Below the pieces are notes generated by a model. That model saw nothing but the letters and a program-made list of their open reading frames with translations, was not told where the DNA came from and did no database searches. 64,000 nt of DNA from an uncultured Lactobacillus sp. (GTDB taxonomy: Bacteria > Bacillota > Bacilli > Lactobacillales > Lactobacillaceae): the NCBI RefSeq assembly GCF_910589175.1, contig NZ_CAJURR010000005.1, positions 24,873 to 88,872 of the forward strand, read 5' to 3'. Positions within the stretch are counted from its first letter, which is position 1. The number at the start of each line of letters is the position of its first letter. Below, piece by piece: positions 53,929 to 62,322 of the stretch. A program made the translations under genes and the position numbers.

Positions 53929-56533
53929 TAATGGCGAACCATATTACCTAAAAGTAGATATCTCTAAAGCAGGAGAATCAGCCGTATCAATTAATAATTA
54001 CATTAAGATGCGTGTTTTTGACAATGGAAAGATCTTACCGGTTAAATGGTTTGATCAAAATGTTGTCATGAACGTAAACGGTATGATCCCCTTTATAGAA
54101 GGCTCTGTTGGGCAATTTTCGACAGATGACAATGATAATATTGTGATGGCTCCTGATGCAGTCCACCGTGACTGGCAAGGAACTGCAGCTAACACTCGTG
54201 ATGGTGGCTGGGCTGATTATATTTTGACCGACCAAATGTTTACTGAAGAAGGTGCATTCTCTGGCTTTATCGGTCTTATGGATGGCAACGGTCGGCGTCT
54301 AACTTCAATCAATATTTGGTTCAGAGTACTTGGCGATAATTTATTCTTTGGACTAACGCAAAAGTACTATAGCGATAAGATTGAAAAGTTTATCAAGCAA
54401 ATGCAAGCCAAAGGCGATAAAGCAATTGATGATTTGTATCAGAAATATAATACCGAAGTCAGACTACATGAAGGAGCTTTGCAAGAAAGCACACAGTCAT
54501 TACAACTACTTAGTACACAAGCCACTTCAATTTTAAGCAAGCTTGAAACAAATGATGTAATTACAATTGACAAGTATAATCAAGATAAGCAAGCAGATAG
54601 AAATCAGCTACAAACTGCTTTATCAAAACTTAATACTTCTATAGAGGGATTCCCTACAGCTGAGGATTTAAAAAATAAATATCCTTCTGGCAAAGATGGT
54701 ATTTTTGTAACCATGGATAGTGGTCATGGTTACATCTATTGGAATGGCTCATGGACAGATTGCGGTCCTTTAATAAATGTTACTGATAATGGAGCTATCG
54801 CTTATCAGCCATTTCTTGATAAATTGCCGTTAAAAACACATGATGTCAAGGATTATTTAGAAGGTAATAACGCTTGGTGGGCATTTAATAAAGTATATAA
54901 GCCTGGATATGTAAGTTATGTATCTGTTGAAGTTCCAGAAAACACAAAAGCCATCATTGCCTTAGTGGATAAGGATTCGAATAAAGTAATTGCTTTAAAT
55001 TCTCTAACAGGTATAGGGACTTTAGCAATTCCATTTAATATGTACATCGACAAAGATTTCTACGTTTTGCTGAAAGCAAATAAGTTTAAGTATTTACCTG
55101 AAGATACTGGTATTGATTATGCTGCTTGGGACATTTATGACGGAGATACTGGGGATAACTATGTGTCTGTAGGTCAAGATATGAATCCACAATGGAAACA
55201 TGGATCATATACTCCTAAATTAACTGTTGCTTATGTTTCACTTTCAGAGCAGTTGGTAAATTTATATCAAAATCAATTTAATGCAAAAAATACATCAGTA
55301 TATGATTTTGATAAATATCTAGATAAGGGTGGCTACTTCTTTGGAGTTGAAAAAGACAGTGGCAAGCAGCTAGAACATGCTCCTAATAATGATACCTACG
55401 GTTACTATAGTCTAGTTGTTTTGCCAATCAATCCATCATTCTATATTCAGTTAGCTACTACATACAATGCAGAACATGGTCGTAATGTTAGTCTTAGATA
55501 TGTAGGCAAAAAGGGTGACGTTATTAATAAAGACAATCCTGTACTAAATCAATGGTTACAGCTCTATCCGGATAAACATATTTTCACAGGTCAGAATGAT
55601 AGTAGACTTGATTTTGATGAATATACAAAAAAAGGTGGCTACTTCTTTGGAGTTGATGAGAATAATCCTAAATTGGAACATGCTCCTAATAACGATAGAT
55701 GGGGTTACTATAGTCTTTTAGTACTCCCAATTAATGAATCATATTTTATTCAGTTGGCATATTCTTATAATGCAGAACATGGTTCAAATATGAGTTTTAG
55801 ATATTTGGGAGTAAATGGCGATGGCTCTATTGATAAAAGTAATCCTCCATTAAATCAATGGCAAACCTTTAGTGATGGGAATGTGTCGCATAATAAAATG
55901 TTTGTTGCGGGTGATTCTATCACAGCAGGACATCCATATGAATCTAACACGCATCTAGCGTATGCTAGTGAAATTAGTAGAGCACTTAAATTTAACGTAA
56001 CTCGTGGAGCTCAAAATGGTGCAGGTTGGCTCTATAACAACGGAATTGACGGTATGAAGATTGCAGAAAATAATGATTTTAAACAATACAATGTTGCATT
56101 ATTTGCATTTGGTACAAATGATTATGGCAATAACCAACCATTAGGTCAATTAGGCGATGTATATCCCGAACAAAAAACATTTTATGGTGCTGTAGAGTAT
56201 GCAATTAAAAAGATTTATGAAAGCAATCCTTCCATTACTTTAATTATCTCTACTCCATTAATTCGAGTAGATAAAGGTGATCCAAGCACTAAATATGCTT
56301 TAGGCATCAAAAATGAAGCTGGGTATACATTAGATCAATATATTCAAGCCGAGATTGATATCTGCAATAAATTTGGGATTAACTATATCGATAATCGTCA
56401 ATGCCCAATTAATGCACTATCAGCTCCAAGTCTTTTAGTGGATAGATTACACCCGACTGAAGAAGGCTATCATGTGCTTGGCTCATATTTAACTAGTAAA
56501 GTTGCATCAATCATTAGACCGTACGTTGAATAG
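53909..56533 (+). CDS. BppU-type baseplate protein with C-terminal SGNH/GDSL esterase
   Basis: 874 aa. The N-terminal ~155 residues match BppU (NNYIKMRVFDNGKILPVKWF, TEEGAFSGFIGLMDGNGRR). A helical linker follows (155-270), then beta domains, including a tandem ~80-residue duplication (about 466-545 and 567-645). The C-terminus is an SGNH hydrolase: FVAGDSITAG (Ser near 669), FGTNDYG (near 734) and DRLHPTEEGY (Asp/His near 844). Likely the receptor-binding protein, deacylating surface polysaccharide or teichoic acid. Confidence 0.88.
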   Translation: MTMTSVNNGEPYYLKVDISKAGESAVSINNYIKMRVFDNGKILPVKWFDQNVVMNVNGMIPFIEGSVGQFSTDDNDNIVMAPDAVHRDWQGTAANTRDGGWADYILTDQMFTEEGAFSGFIGLMDGNGRRLTSINIWFRVLGDNLFFGLTQKYYSDKIEKFIKQMQAKGDKAIDDLYQKYNTEVRLHEGALQESTQSLQLLSTQATSILSKLETNDVITIDKYNQDKQADRNQLQTALSKLNTSIEGFPTAEDLKNKYPSGKDGIFVTMDSGHGYIYWNGSWTDCGPLINVTDNGAIAYQPFLDKLPLKTHDVKDYLEGNNAWWAFNKVYKPGYVSYVSVEVPENTKAIIALVDKDSNKVIALNSLTGIGTLAIPFNMYIDKDFYVLLKANKFKYLPEDTGIDYAAWDIYDGDTGDNYVSVGQDMNPQWKHGSYTPKLTVAYVSLSEQLVNLYQNQFNAKNTSVYDFDKYLDKGGYFFGVEKDSGKQLEHAPNNDTYGYYSLVVLPINPSFYIQLATTYNAEHGRNVSLRYVGKKGDVINKDNPVLNQWLQLYPDKHIFTGQNDSRLDFDEYTKKGGYFFGVDENNPKLEHAPNNDRWGYYSLLVLPINESYFIQLAYSYNAEHGSNMSFRYLGVNGDGSIDKSNPPLNQWQTFSDGNVSHNKMFVAGDSITAGHPYESNTHLAYASEISRALKFNVTRGAQNGAGWLYNNGIDGMKIAENNDFKQYNVALFAFGTNDYGNNQPLGQLGDVYPEQKTFYGAVEYAIKKIYESNPSITLIISTPLIRVDKGDPSTKYALGIKNEAGYTLDQYIQAEIDICNKFGINYIDNRQCPINALSAPSLLVDRLHPTEEGYHVLGSYLTSKVASIIRPYVE
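55304..55845 (+). repeat. Internal duplication in the receptor-binding protein
   Basis: The two copies share DFDxYxxKGGYFFGV, then LEHAPNND, GYYSL, VLPIN, and YNAEHG at equal spacing. Copies start near 55304 and 55608. Probably a duplicated carbohydrate-binding module. Confidence 0.8.
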
Positions 56534-56544
56534 GAGGGGGGGTT

Positions 56545-56637
56545 ATGAAACAAAAAATTAAAAATCCCCTTCACACAGCGCACCCACAACATGAGATATT
56601 AGCTCTAGCAATGGTAGGGATAGGATTTTTAAAGTAG
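56545..56637 (+). CDS. Very small protein, 30 aa
   Basis: ATG 56545 follows a strong AGGAGGGGGGG site. Reads MKQKIKNPLHTAHPQHEILA with a short hydrophobic end. Sits 8 bases before the next gene's start codon. Unrecognised. Confidence 0.5.
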   Translation: MKQKIKNPLHTAHPQHEILALAMVGIGFLK

Positions 56638-56646
56638 GTGATAAAC

Positions 56647-57048
56647 ATGAAAGAAAATTATCAAAAAATTAGATCAGATCCATTCAAGCTGGTTCTAGCA
56701 GTATTGCAAACACTAATTAGCATCTGGATTACTGGTATCGGATTATTTCTTTTTAACAATCAACATTACTTCTTTTGGCCGCCTGATTGGTCAAACATCG
56801 AAAATGATCTCAGAATTGACACTTTTATAGTACTAGTTGGGCTAGTACTTTTTTTGTGCACAATTTTTGGTGTGAAAAATCGTAAAGTTATAGCGACGCT
56901 CTTAGTTTGTTGTGGCGCAATCAGCTTATCTATGGCTACCTTGTCACTACTGCATGTCATCATGTCTAGTTATTGGGTTATGGGACTTAATGTGATTGGG
57001 GAACTAATCCTATTCAGCTTAGTTCTATTGGTGGCTCATTACTTATAG
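56647..57048 (+). CDS. Membrane protein in lysis region, 133 aa
   Basis: ATG 56647 chosen because AGTAGGTG lies just upstream (an in-frame GTG at 56638 overlaps that site). About four membrane helices. Position between the receptor-binding and holin genes; could be a secondary holin or exclusion protein. Confidence 0.65.
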   Translation: MKENYQKIRSDPFKLVLAVLQTLISIWITGIGLFLFNNQHYFFWPPDWSNIENDLRIDTFIVLVGLVLFLCTIFGVKNRKVIATLLVCCGAISLSMATLSLLHVIMSSYWVMGLNVIGELILFSLVLLVAHYL

Positions 57049-57060
57049 GAGGTGGGGCGC

Positions 57061-57246
57061 TTGCAAGACTTAAGTAATCTGATATTAGCAATTGCTGCAT
57101 TAATTGGGTCAATATCCACCTTTTATCAGATTATCGCAAAAACCAAGCACAACGCTCCACCAGACAAGTCAGATATGAGTGTTGACGATATTCAAAATGA
57201 GATTAAGAAGCTGCAGAAGAAACTTAAGGAGGACAAACATGATTAA
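57061..57246 (+). CDS. Small membrane-anchored protein, 61 aa
   Basis: TTG 57061 preferred to GTG 57052 because AGGAGG lies about 9 bases upstream. One N-terminal helix (LILAIAALIGSISTFYQII) and a charged coiled-coil tail. May be a holin-like or accessory lysis protein. Confidence 0.6.
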   Translation: MQDLSNLILAIAALIGSISTFYQIIAKTKHNAPPDKSDMSVDDIQNEIKKLQKKLKEDKHD

Positions 57247-57433
57247 AAATCTAGAGAAAGAATTGAAGAAATTAAATATTAAGCGTGCAAAGTTATCTAA
57301 ATTTTTGTCAAAGCAAAATAAGAAAACTTTGTCTGCAACCCAATTAGAACTCTTAAAGGAACAAAAGCAAGCAATGGCTAAGTATGCCAAAGTCTTAAAG
57401 TTACGTATTAAAGATTTAAAGGAGGCTAAATAA
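57239..57433 (+). CDS. Small basic coiled-coil protein, 64 aa
   Basis: ATG 57239 after AAGGAGG. Highly charged, 24 Lys/Arg residues; begins MIKNLEKELKKLNIKRAKL. A conserved small gene type before LLH holins; function unknown. Overlaps both neighbours. Confidence 0.65.
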   Translation: MIKNLEKELKKLNIKRAKLSKFLSKQNKKTLSATQLELLKEQKQAMAKYAKVLKLRIKDLKEAK

Positions 57434-57846
57434 TGAGTTTTAGTCATTTATTAGACTTAATGATTGTTGCAGTATCAGTTGCAGCAGTCATTGTTGCTTC
57501 TGTATACGCAAAGCATAAAATTGCAATTGACAAGAAAGCAGCACAAGGTGATTTACTAGCTAAGGCTGAAAAAATCGTGGCACAGTCTGTAAGTCCCCTT
57601 GTCTACCAGGCAGAGAAGAGGGGAGGAGACGGTGAAGATAAGTTGACCTTCGTAGTTCAAGGCTTATTTCTGCTCTTAGATATGGCGCACTTACCACACC
57701 CAACTATGAGCTTTGTCAAAGGAATGGTTGAAAAAGCTGTGACTGCTATGAAGCAAGCACAATCAATTGCGGATACAGTTGATAAGCCGAACAAAACCAT
57801 TACTGCTAGTTTTGGCCAAAACACAAAAACCGAACAATTGAAGTAG
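57433..57846 (+). CDS. LLH-family holin
   Basis: 137 aa: one N-terminal membrane helix (LLDLMIVAVSVAAVIVASVYA), amphipathic C-terminal region. GKDKL-type SPLVYQAEKRGGDGEDKLTF matches LL-H holins of lactobacillar phages. Directly before endolysin. Confidence 0.88.
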   Translation: MSFSHLLDLMIVAVSVAAVIVASVYAKHKIAIDKKAAQGDLLAKAEKIVAQSVSPLVYQAEKRGGDGEDKLTFVVQGLFLLLDMAHLPHPTMSFVKGMVEKAVTAMKQAQSIADTVDKPNKTITASFGQNTKTEQLK

Positions 57847-57858
57847 GAGGTAACTTAT

Positions 57859-58797
57859 ATGGAAGTAGCAAAAAGAAGTTACGGGGTAGATGTATCTGAT
57901 TGGCAAGTTTCTAACTTATCAGCTATGGCTGCCGCTGGAGCTAAATATGCAATCGTGAAAGTATCAGAAGGACTAAATTATCAAAATCCTAAAGCACAAG
58001 GCCAAATTTCAAGTGCTAAAGCTAATAACATGCTTACTATGGGTTATCACTATGCACGCTTTAGTGCAAGCCGTAGTCAAGCGGTTCTAGAAGGTAACTA
58101 TGCTGTTCGTTCAGCAAAGAAAGCTGGTATTAAGCCTGGGTCTTACTTAGCTTGTGACTATGAGGAAGGCAGCGGTAATAGTACTTTTCAAGGGTATTCT
58201 GCTAGTGCTGACGCTATCCTTGCTTTCATAGATACAGTAGCAAGTGCAGGATATAAGCCACTATTGTATTCTGGCAAGGAAATCCTAACCAAGCGTGTAG
58301 ACGTTAAGAAGGTAACTGGTAAATATGGTACATGCTTATGGATTGCATCTTATGAGTACAAGAGCGGTACTCGATTGGATAACCCAGACTTTGGCTGGTT
58401 CCCATCTATGGATAATGTGGCAATTTGGCAGTTCACAGATAACTGGCGTAGCTTAAACGTTGACGGTAACATCAGCTTGATTGATCTTAAGACTGACGAT
58501 AAGCCAGTATCAAAGCCTACTGTTAAGCAACCAGCATCACAATCTTTTGTAGATGACTTAGGAGATACATGGTATCAGGAAGAAGGCAAATTTTATCCTA
58601 ATGATACTATTAATATTCGCTACGGTGCACGTACTACCAGCGATATTATCGGTACAGTTACTAAGGGAGATTGCGTTAAATATGACGCATATAGTCGCCA
58701 CGGTGGATATGTTTGGATTAGGCAACCTAGAGCAAACGGCCAATATGGTTATTTAGTTTGTCGGAAAGGAAACGATCCGTGGGGAAGATTTGAATAG
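57859..58797 (+). CDS. Endolysin: GH25 lysozyme with SH3b cell-wall-binding domain
   Basis: 312 aa. GH25 muramidase domain 1-215: GVDVSDWQ (catalytic Asp), DYEEGSG, WIASYEY, IWQFTDNW. SH3b-like C-terminal domain from about 240 (RYGARTTSDIIGTVTKGDCV). No signal peptide, so export depends on the holin. AGGAGG upstream of ATG. Confidence 0.95.
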   Translation: MEVAKRSYGVDVSDWQVSNLSAMAAAGAKYAIVKVSEGLNYQNPKAQGQISSAKANNMLTMGYHYARFSASRSQAVLEGNYAVRSAKKAGIKPGSYLACDYEEGSGNSTFQGYSASADAILAFIDTVASAGYKPLLYSGKEILTKRVDVKKVTGKYGTCLWIASYEYKSGTRLDNPDFGWFPSMDNVAIWQFTDNWRSLNVDGNISLIDLKTDDKPVSKPTVKQPASQSFVDDLGDTWYQEEGKFYPNDTINIRYGARTTSDIIGTVTKGDCVKYDAYSRHGGYVWIRQPRANGQYGYLVCRKGNDPWGRFE

Positions 58798-58807
58798 ATT
58801 GTATTTT

Positions 58808-58852
58808 AAAAGCCACTCTGGAGGGTAAAACCTCTGGAGTGGCTTTTTTGTA
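58808..58852 (+). terminator. Terminator of the late operon
   Basis: AAAGCCACTC / GAGTGGCTTT with inner GGAGG/CCTC pairing and T6. Confidence 0.95.
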
Positions 58853-58860
58853 CGTAATAT

Positions 58861-58983
58861 AAAAATAGCCCTTGCATACGGACCGCAAGAGCAAAAACAG
58901 GGCTGTATAAACAACACACAGCAGACAACAACCTAAAGTAACCGGCTTTAGGATTTTTTAAAGGCGGTAAACCTTCATGTCTA
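58861..58983 (-). ncRNA. Antitoxin RNA of a type I toxin-antitoxin locus
   Basis: Minus-strand promoter TTGATT-16-TATAAT (59016-58989). The predicted RNA starts with a segment complementary, with few mismatches, to the toxin ribosome-binding site and start codon region (59129-59150), because the plus strand holds an imperfect repeat there. It contains the hairpin CCTAAAG-CCGGTTA-CTTTAGG, whose loop can pair with the toxin leader loop, and ends with a GCTCTTGC/GCAAGGGC hairpin plus ATTTTTA. Confidence 0.65.
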
Positions 58984-58995
58984 ATGTAATTATAT
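58960..58995 (+). repeat. Imperfect repeat of the toxin translation-start region
   Basis: AAAGGCGGTAAACCTTCATG and following TCTAATGTAATTATA parallel AAAGGAAGGTAAACTTTCGTG and TCTACAATTATAAA at 59127-59163. The repeat makes the antitoxin RNA complementary to the toxin mRNA in trans. Confidence 0.75.
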
Positions 58996-59046
58996 CAAAA
59001 GAAAGAAACAAATCAATTAATTTAATTATTTTTTAATAATCAAAAT

Positions 59047-59075
59047 TTGGTAATTAATTTTGAATTTGATAAAAT
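59047..59075 (+). promoter_or_regulatory. Promoter of the type I toxin mRNA
   Basis: TTGGTA, 17-base spacer, TAAAAT. Start expected about 59082, so the mRNA begins with a GAATCGGT/ACCGATTC hairpin (59083-59090 / 59116-59123) that encloses TTGAAG/CTTCAA, followed by GAAAG/CTTTC around the ribosome-binding site. Confidence 0.6.
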
Positions 59076-59143
59076 AATTTTGGAATCGGTTGAAGACTAA
59101 CCAACTTCAAGTTATACCGATTCTGAAAGGAAGGTAAACTTTC

Positions 59144-59236
59144 GTGTCTACAATTATAAATTTTGCAGTAGCTGTACTTGCGTCTGTTACTGCAACGCTA
59201 ATTTCAAAGTGGATTAGTAAACACTTTGATAAATAG
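59144..59236 (+). CDS. Type I toxin, small hydrophobic peptide (Fst/holin-like toxin family)
   Basis: 30 aa from GTG 59144; GGAAGG at 59129-59134 is the ribosome-binding site and is in the loop of a GAAAG/CTTTC hairpin ending directly at the start codon. The peptide opens MSTIINFAVAVLASVTATLI, one membrane helix, and ends with a charged tail SKWISKHFDK, as in Fst/Ldr-type membrane toxins. Expected to depolarise or stress the membrane when antitoxin RNA is lost. Confidence 0.75.
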   Translation: MSTIINFAVAVLASVTATLISKWISKHFDK

Positions 59237-59241
59237 TTAGA

Positions 59242-59288
59242 AAATTCGTGTATTAGTTTTCTTTAAGCTAGTATACGAATTTTTTTTG
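59242..59288 (+). terminator. Terminator of toxin mRNA
   Basis: AAATTCGTGTA pairs with TATACGAATTT (one G-T) followed by T8. Confidence 0.85.
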
Positions 59289-59353
59289 TATTTGTAAAAT
59301 TTAAAATTACAGCTACTTGAAGAGTTGAACTTCTGGACAGCTTTTTTGTGTTA

Positions 59354-59440
59354 TACTTAACTTACAACCGAAGTTAAGAAGTTATATTTCAAAATACTCA
59401 AAAAGCATTACCTGATCGTCAAAAAGGTAATGCTTTTTTA
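59354..59440 (+). terminator. Hairpin pair with strong terminator near attR
   Basis: CTTAACTT/AAGTTAAG hairpin, then AAAAAGCATTACCT / AGGTAATGCTTTTTT, T- and A-rich on both sides, so bidirectional. No gene is seen between 59290 and the attachment core; this could end a small RNA. Confidence 0.6.
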
Positions 59441-59500
59441 ATCGCTTAGTGCAACCTTCTAAGCGTTGAGGGTGGACTACAGGAGAACGGCTTATTTTTT

Positions 59501-59520
59501 TGGCTAAAAATGGCTAAAAA
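59501..59520. repeat. Integrase arm-type repeats near attR
   Basis: TGGCTAAAAATGGCTAAAAA, two tandem 10-mers, matching the pair inside the terminator loop at 20990-21010. A related GTGGCTAATG lies at about 59577. Paired arm sites at both prophage ends fit lambda-type integrases. Confidence 0.65.
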
Positions 59521-59612
59521 GAATTGCTGAATTATAAAGCTATAAAACAATGAATGCTGGTGCATCAATAATTCAAGTGGCTAATGTAAACATAAATAAT
59601 CAAGCACTGAAA

Positions 59613-59626
59613 CCTGTACTCTCCTT
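59613..59626. repeat. attR core
   Basis: CCTGTACTCTCCTT, identical to 20921-20934; the prophage ends here. Confidence 0.85.
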
Positions 59627-59635
59627 TAAATTTGG

Positions 59636-59666
59636 TCCGTAAGTAGTAATCTTACGGGCTTTTTTA
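59636..59666 (+). terminator. Original tRNA-Ser terminator, separated from its gene by the prophage
   Basis: CCGTAAG / CTTACGG with T6. Lies 10 bases after attR core, where the terminator of the uninterrupted tRNA would be. Confidence 0.75.
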
Positions 59667-59812
59667 TACACTTTGATCGCTAAATATTTGCTCAGGATGA
59701 AATCTTATTCTTATTTTTTATTGAAATAGTTAAATAAAATTTAAAAACGTATGTGCTTTATTTTTTTGCTGTTACAATATTTATTAGCACAATTAATTGA
59801 GGTTAAGTAAAA

Positions 59813-60397
59813 GTGAAATTGCATTGTTTAATTCAATTGCTGATTTCGGCATTGATTCTTTTAGGATTAATATTTAACATTAGAAATTCTCGTCTATTTA
59901 ATTTTTATGATCATTTATTGCACCATAAACTTGTCAAAAATAGAGACGGTAAAATTTGGAAAATTATTACAGTCTTAAATGAGCCTAAGGTAATTGTTGT
60001 TTGGGACTTTTTGTTAGCAGGACTTTTATTTTTGTTTCACCATCCCTGGCTTGCTATTTGGTCTTTAGGTACTTTGGCAGTAACTGATGCAGTTGGAATC
60101 TTTTTGAAGCATTCAGTTAAAAGAAAAAGACCTTTATCTATGAGAACGTATCGAGACGGCTATAGTTTTCCTAGTGGGCATGTCTTAAGTGCAACCATTA
60201 TGTCATTAATGTTATGGCAAATCTTTGGTCATATTATGGGAATCTGGCTCTTAATTACTTTAATAATCGCATGGGGACTGGTAGTAGTTTCACGTTTAAA
60301 TATGCGTGCACACTATCCATCCGATGTTTTAGGAGCAACAACTTTAGCGCTATTTTGCTTTACAATTGCACAGCAACTTTTAGGATTGGCCTTTTAA
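59813..60397 (+). CDS. PAP2-family lipid phosphatase
   Basis: 194 aa, GTG start after GAGGTTAAG. Five or six membrane helices with the three phosphatase motifs: KHSVKRKRP, SFPSGHVLSA, and SRLNMRAHYPSDVLG. Probably dephosphorylates undecaprenyl or phosphatidylglycerol phosphate. Host gene next to the prophage. Confidence 0.92.
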   Translation: MKLHCLIQLLISALILLGLIFNIRNSRLFNFYDHLLHHKLVKNRDGKIWKIITVLNEPKVIVVWDFLLAGLLFLFHHPWLAIWSLGTLAVTDAVGIFLKHSVKRKRPLSMRTYRDGYSFPSGHVLSATIMSLMLWQIFGHIMGIWLLITLIIAWGLVVVSRLNMRAHYPSDVLGATTLALFCFTIAQQLLGLAF

Positions 60398-60438
60398 CGG
60401 TCGATCTTTTTTTATAAAAAAATAATTGCTTTCTTTAG

Positions 60439-60467
60439 TTTACATACTCACAAAGTTGCTTTAAAAT
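60439..60467 (+). promoter_or_regulatory. Enolase promoter
   Basis: TTTACA, 17-base spacer, TAAAAT. The ~100-base leader has an ACTGAC/GTTAGT hairpin (near 60512-60537) before AAGGAGG. Confidence 0.65.
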
Positions 60468-60574
60468 AAATCTGTAGTCAAAAGGGCTATGCCTAAAAGC
60501 GACGAAAGACACTGACTAGATGCCAATTCGGTTAGTTTGTATTTTTCGCCACAAATTTAAGGAGGATTTTTTTA

Positions 60575-61861
60575 ATGCTCAAATCAGTTATTGAGAATGT
60601 ACATGCACTTGAAATCTTTGATTCACGTGGTAACCCAACTGTTGAAGTTTTCGTTACTCTTTCAAACGGTGTTGTAGGTAAGGCTGAAGTTCCATCTGGT
60701 GCTTCAACTGGTGAAAACGAAGCTGTTGAATTACGTGATGGTGGTTCACGTCTTGGTGGTAAAGGTGTTATGAACGCTGTTAACAACGTTAACACTGAAA
60801 TCAACGATGCTTTGAAGGGATTAGATCCACACGATCAACCAAACATCGACGCAACTATGATTGCTTTAGATGGTACTCCAAACAAGGGTCGTCTTGGTGC
60901 TAACGCTATCTTAGGTGTATCTATGGCTACTGCTGCTGCAGCTGCTAAGGATAACCACCAACCATTATACCGTTACCTTGGTGGTACTGACCTTGAAATG
61001 CCTCAAACTTTCCACAACGTTATTAACGGTGGTGAACACGCAGACAACGGTATCGATATTCAAGAATTCATGATTACCCCAGTTGCTAAGACTTCATTCC
61101 GTGATGGTTTTGAAAAGATCGTTAACGTATACCACACTTTAAAGAAAGTTCTTGAAGATATGGGTTACGAAACTGGCTTAGGTGACGAAGGTGGTTTCGC
61201 TCCTAACATGAAGAACTCAGAAGAAGCTTTGAAGGCATTACATGAATCAATCATCAAGGCTGGTTACAAGCCAGGTGAAGATATTGCTATTGCATGTGAC
61301 TGTGCTGCTTCATACTTCTACAACAAAGAAGACGGCAAGTACCACCTTGAAGGTAAAGTTCTTACTGACGAAGAATTGGCAGACTACTACGACAAGTTAC
61401 TTGACGAATTCCCAGAATTAATTTCTATGGAAGACCCATACGATGAAAACGATGTTGAAGGTATGGTTAAGTTTACTCAAAGTCACAAGGACCGTATCCA
61501 AATCGTTCTTGACGACTTCATTTGTACTAACCCTAAGCTTTTGAACAAGGCTATTCACGAAGGTGCTGGTAACGCTTCATTAATCAAGTTGAACCAAATC
61601 GGTACTGTTACTGAAACTCTTGAAACTATTCGTCTTTCACGTAAGAATGGTTACAACACTATGATTTCTCACCGTTCAGGTGAAACTGGTGATACTTTCA
61701 TCGCTGACTTCGCAGTTGCTGTTAACGGTGGTCAATTGAAGACTGGTGCTCCAGCTCGTTCAGAACGTGTTGAAAAGTACAACCGTTTACTTGAAATCGA
61801 AGAAGAACTTGGTAAGGGTGAACGTTTAGCATTCTTCCCAGACAACGTTGACTTAGATTAA
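60575..61861 (+). CDS. eno: Enolase
   Basis: Converts 2-phosphoglycerate to phosphoenolpyruvate. 428 aa. Mg-binding and catalytic motifs visible: GNPTVEV at the N-terminus, SGASTGENEAVELRD, GDEGGFAPN, SLIKLNQIGTVTET and the signature ISHRSGETGDTFIADFAVA near 365. Extremely biased codons and AAGGAGG imply very high expression. Known in lactobacilli also as a surface-displayed plasminogen binder. Confidence 0.98.
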   Translation: MLKSVIENVHALEIFDSRGNPTVEVFVTLSNGVVGKAEVPSGASTGENEAVELRDGGSRLGGKGVMNAVNNVNTEINDALKGLDPHDQPNIDATMIALDGTPNKGRLGANAILGVSMATAAAAAKDNHQPLYRYLGGTDLEMPQTFHNVINGGEHADNGIDIQEFMITPVAKTSFRDGFEKIVNVYHTLKKVLEDMGYETGLGDEGGFAPNMKNSEEALKALHESIIKAGYKPGEDIAIACDCAASYFYNKEDGKYHLEGKVLTDEELADYYDKLLDEFPELISMEDPYDENDVEGMVKFTQSHKDRIQIVLDDFICTNPKLLNKAIHEGAGNASLIKLNQIGTVTETLETIRLSRKNGYNTMISHRSGETGDTFIADFAVAVNGGQLKTGAPARSERVEKYNRLLEIEEELGKGERLAFFPDNVDLD

Positions 61862-61875
61862 TATAAGTTAATATT

Positions 61876-61911
61876 AAAAGAGAGATTGATTTTTGATCAA
61901 TCTCTTTTTTT
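61876..61911 (+). terminator. Terminator after eno
   Basis: AAAAGAGAGATTGA pairs with TCAATCTCTTTT, then T-run. Confidence 0.92.
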
Positions 61912-61973
61912 GTGCTTGAGATAACTATAAAAAGTAAGTAAACTAGATAACATAGTATAGAAAGGAAGATTAG

Positions 61974-62255
61974 TTGAAAAAGAAAATTAGATCTTTTGAT
62001 AATAAAACTGTATTAATGATTGGACGAATTGGCTCAGTTTTATCTGTTCTAATGTATGTTTCTTATATTCCACAGATTATGAATAATTTGCAAGGAAATT
62101 ACGGCAATCCTATTCAGCCTCTCGTTGCAGCAATTAACTGCTTTATATGGGTTCTATACGCTCTCTTAAGAGAGAAAAAGGATTGGCCATTGTTTGTAGC
62201 TAACTTTCCAGGTATTTTATTTGGATTAGCTACATTCATTACCAGTTTGCATTAG
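61974..62255 (+). CDS. SemiSWEET family transporter
   Basis: 93 aa, TTG 61974 after AAAGGAAG. One three-helix PQ-loop bundle: VSYIPQIMNNLQ in the first helix and WVLYALLREKKDWPLFVANFPGI in the second and third. SemiSWEETs form dimers that transport sugars; substrate unknown. Confidence 0.88.
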   Translation: MKKKIRSFDNKTVLMIGRIGSVLSVLMYVSYIPQIMNNLQGNYGNPIQPLVAAINCFIWVLYALLREKKDWPLFVANFPGILFGLATFITSLH

Positions 62256-62322
62256 ATTTTTCATAAAGCGACTTTCTATAATGTGTTATAACTAAAAATT
62301 AGATGTAAGAGGGGAAAATAAT

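Larger units (their letters stand above)
20921..59626. mobile_element. Intact siphophage-type prophage integrated in tRNA-Ser
   Basis: The region runs from the 14-bp core CCTGTACTCTCCTT at 20921-20934 to the same core at 59613-59626. It contains integrase, repressor/cro, antirepressor, replication, late regulator, terminase, head, tail, baseplate, lysis and toxin-antitoxin genes in canonical order, with few obvious gene losses (one early gene is frameshifted at a G8 run). Organisation matches pac/cos siphophages of the L. johnsonii/gasseri group. Core-to-core distance is about 38.7 kb. Confidence 0.93.

Noticed and set aside
55304-55845. Assembly duplication in the receptor-binding gene
   Set aside because: The copies differ at many codons, so they are an old protein-level duplication, not an assembly artefact.
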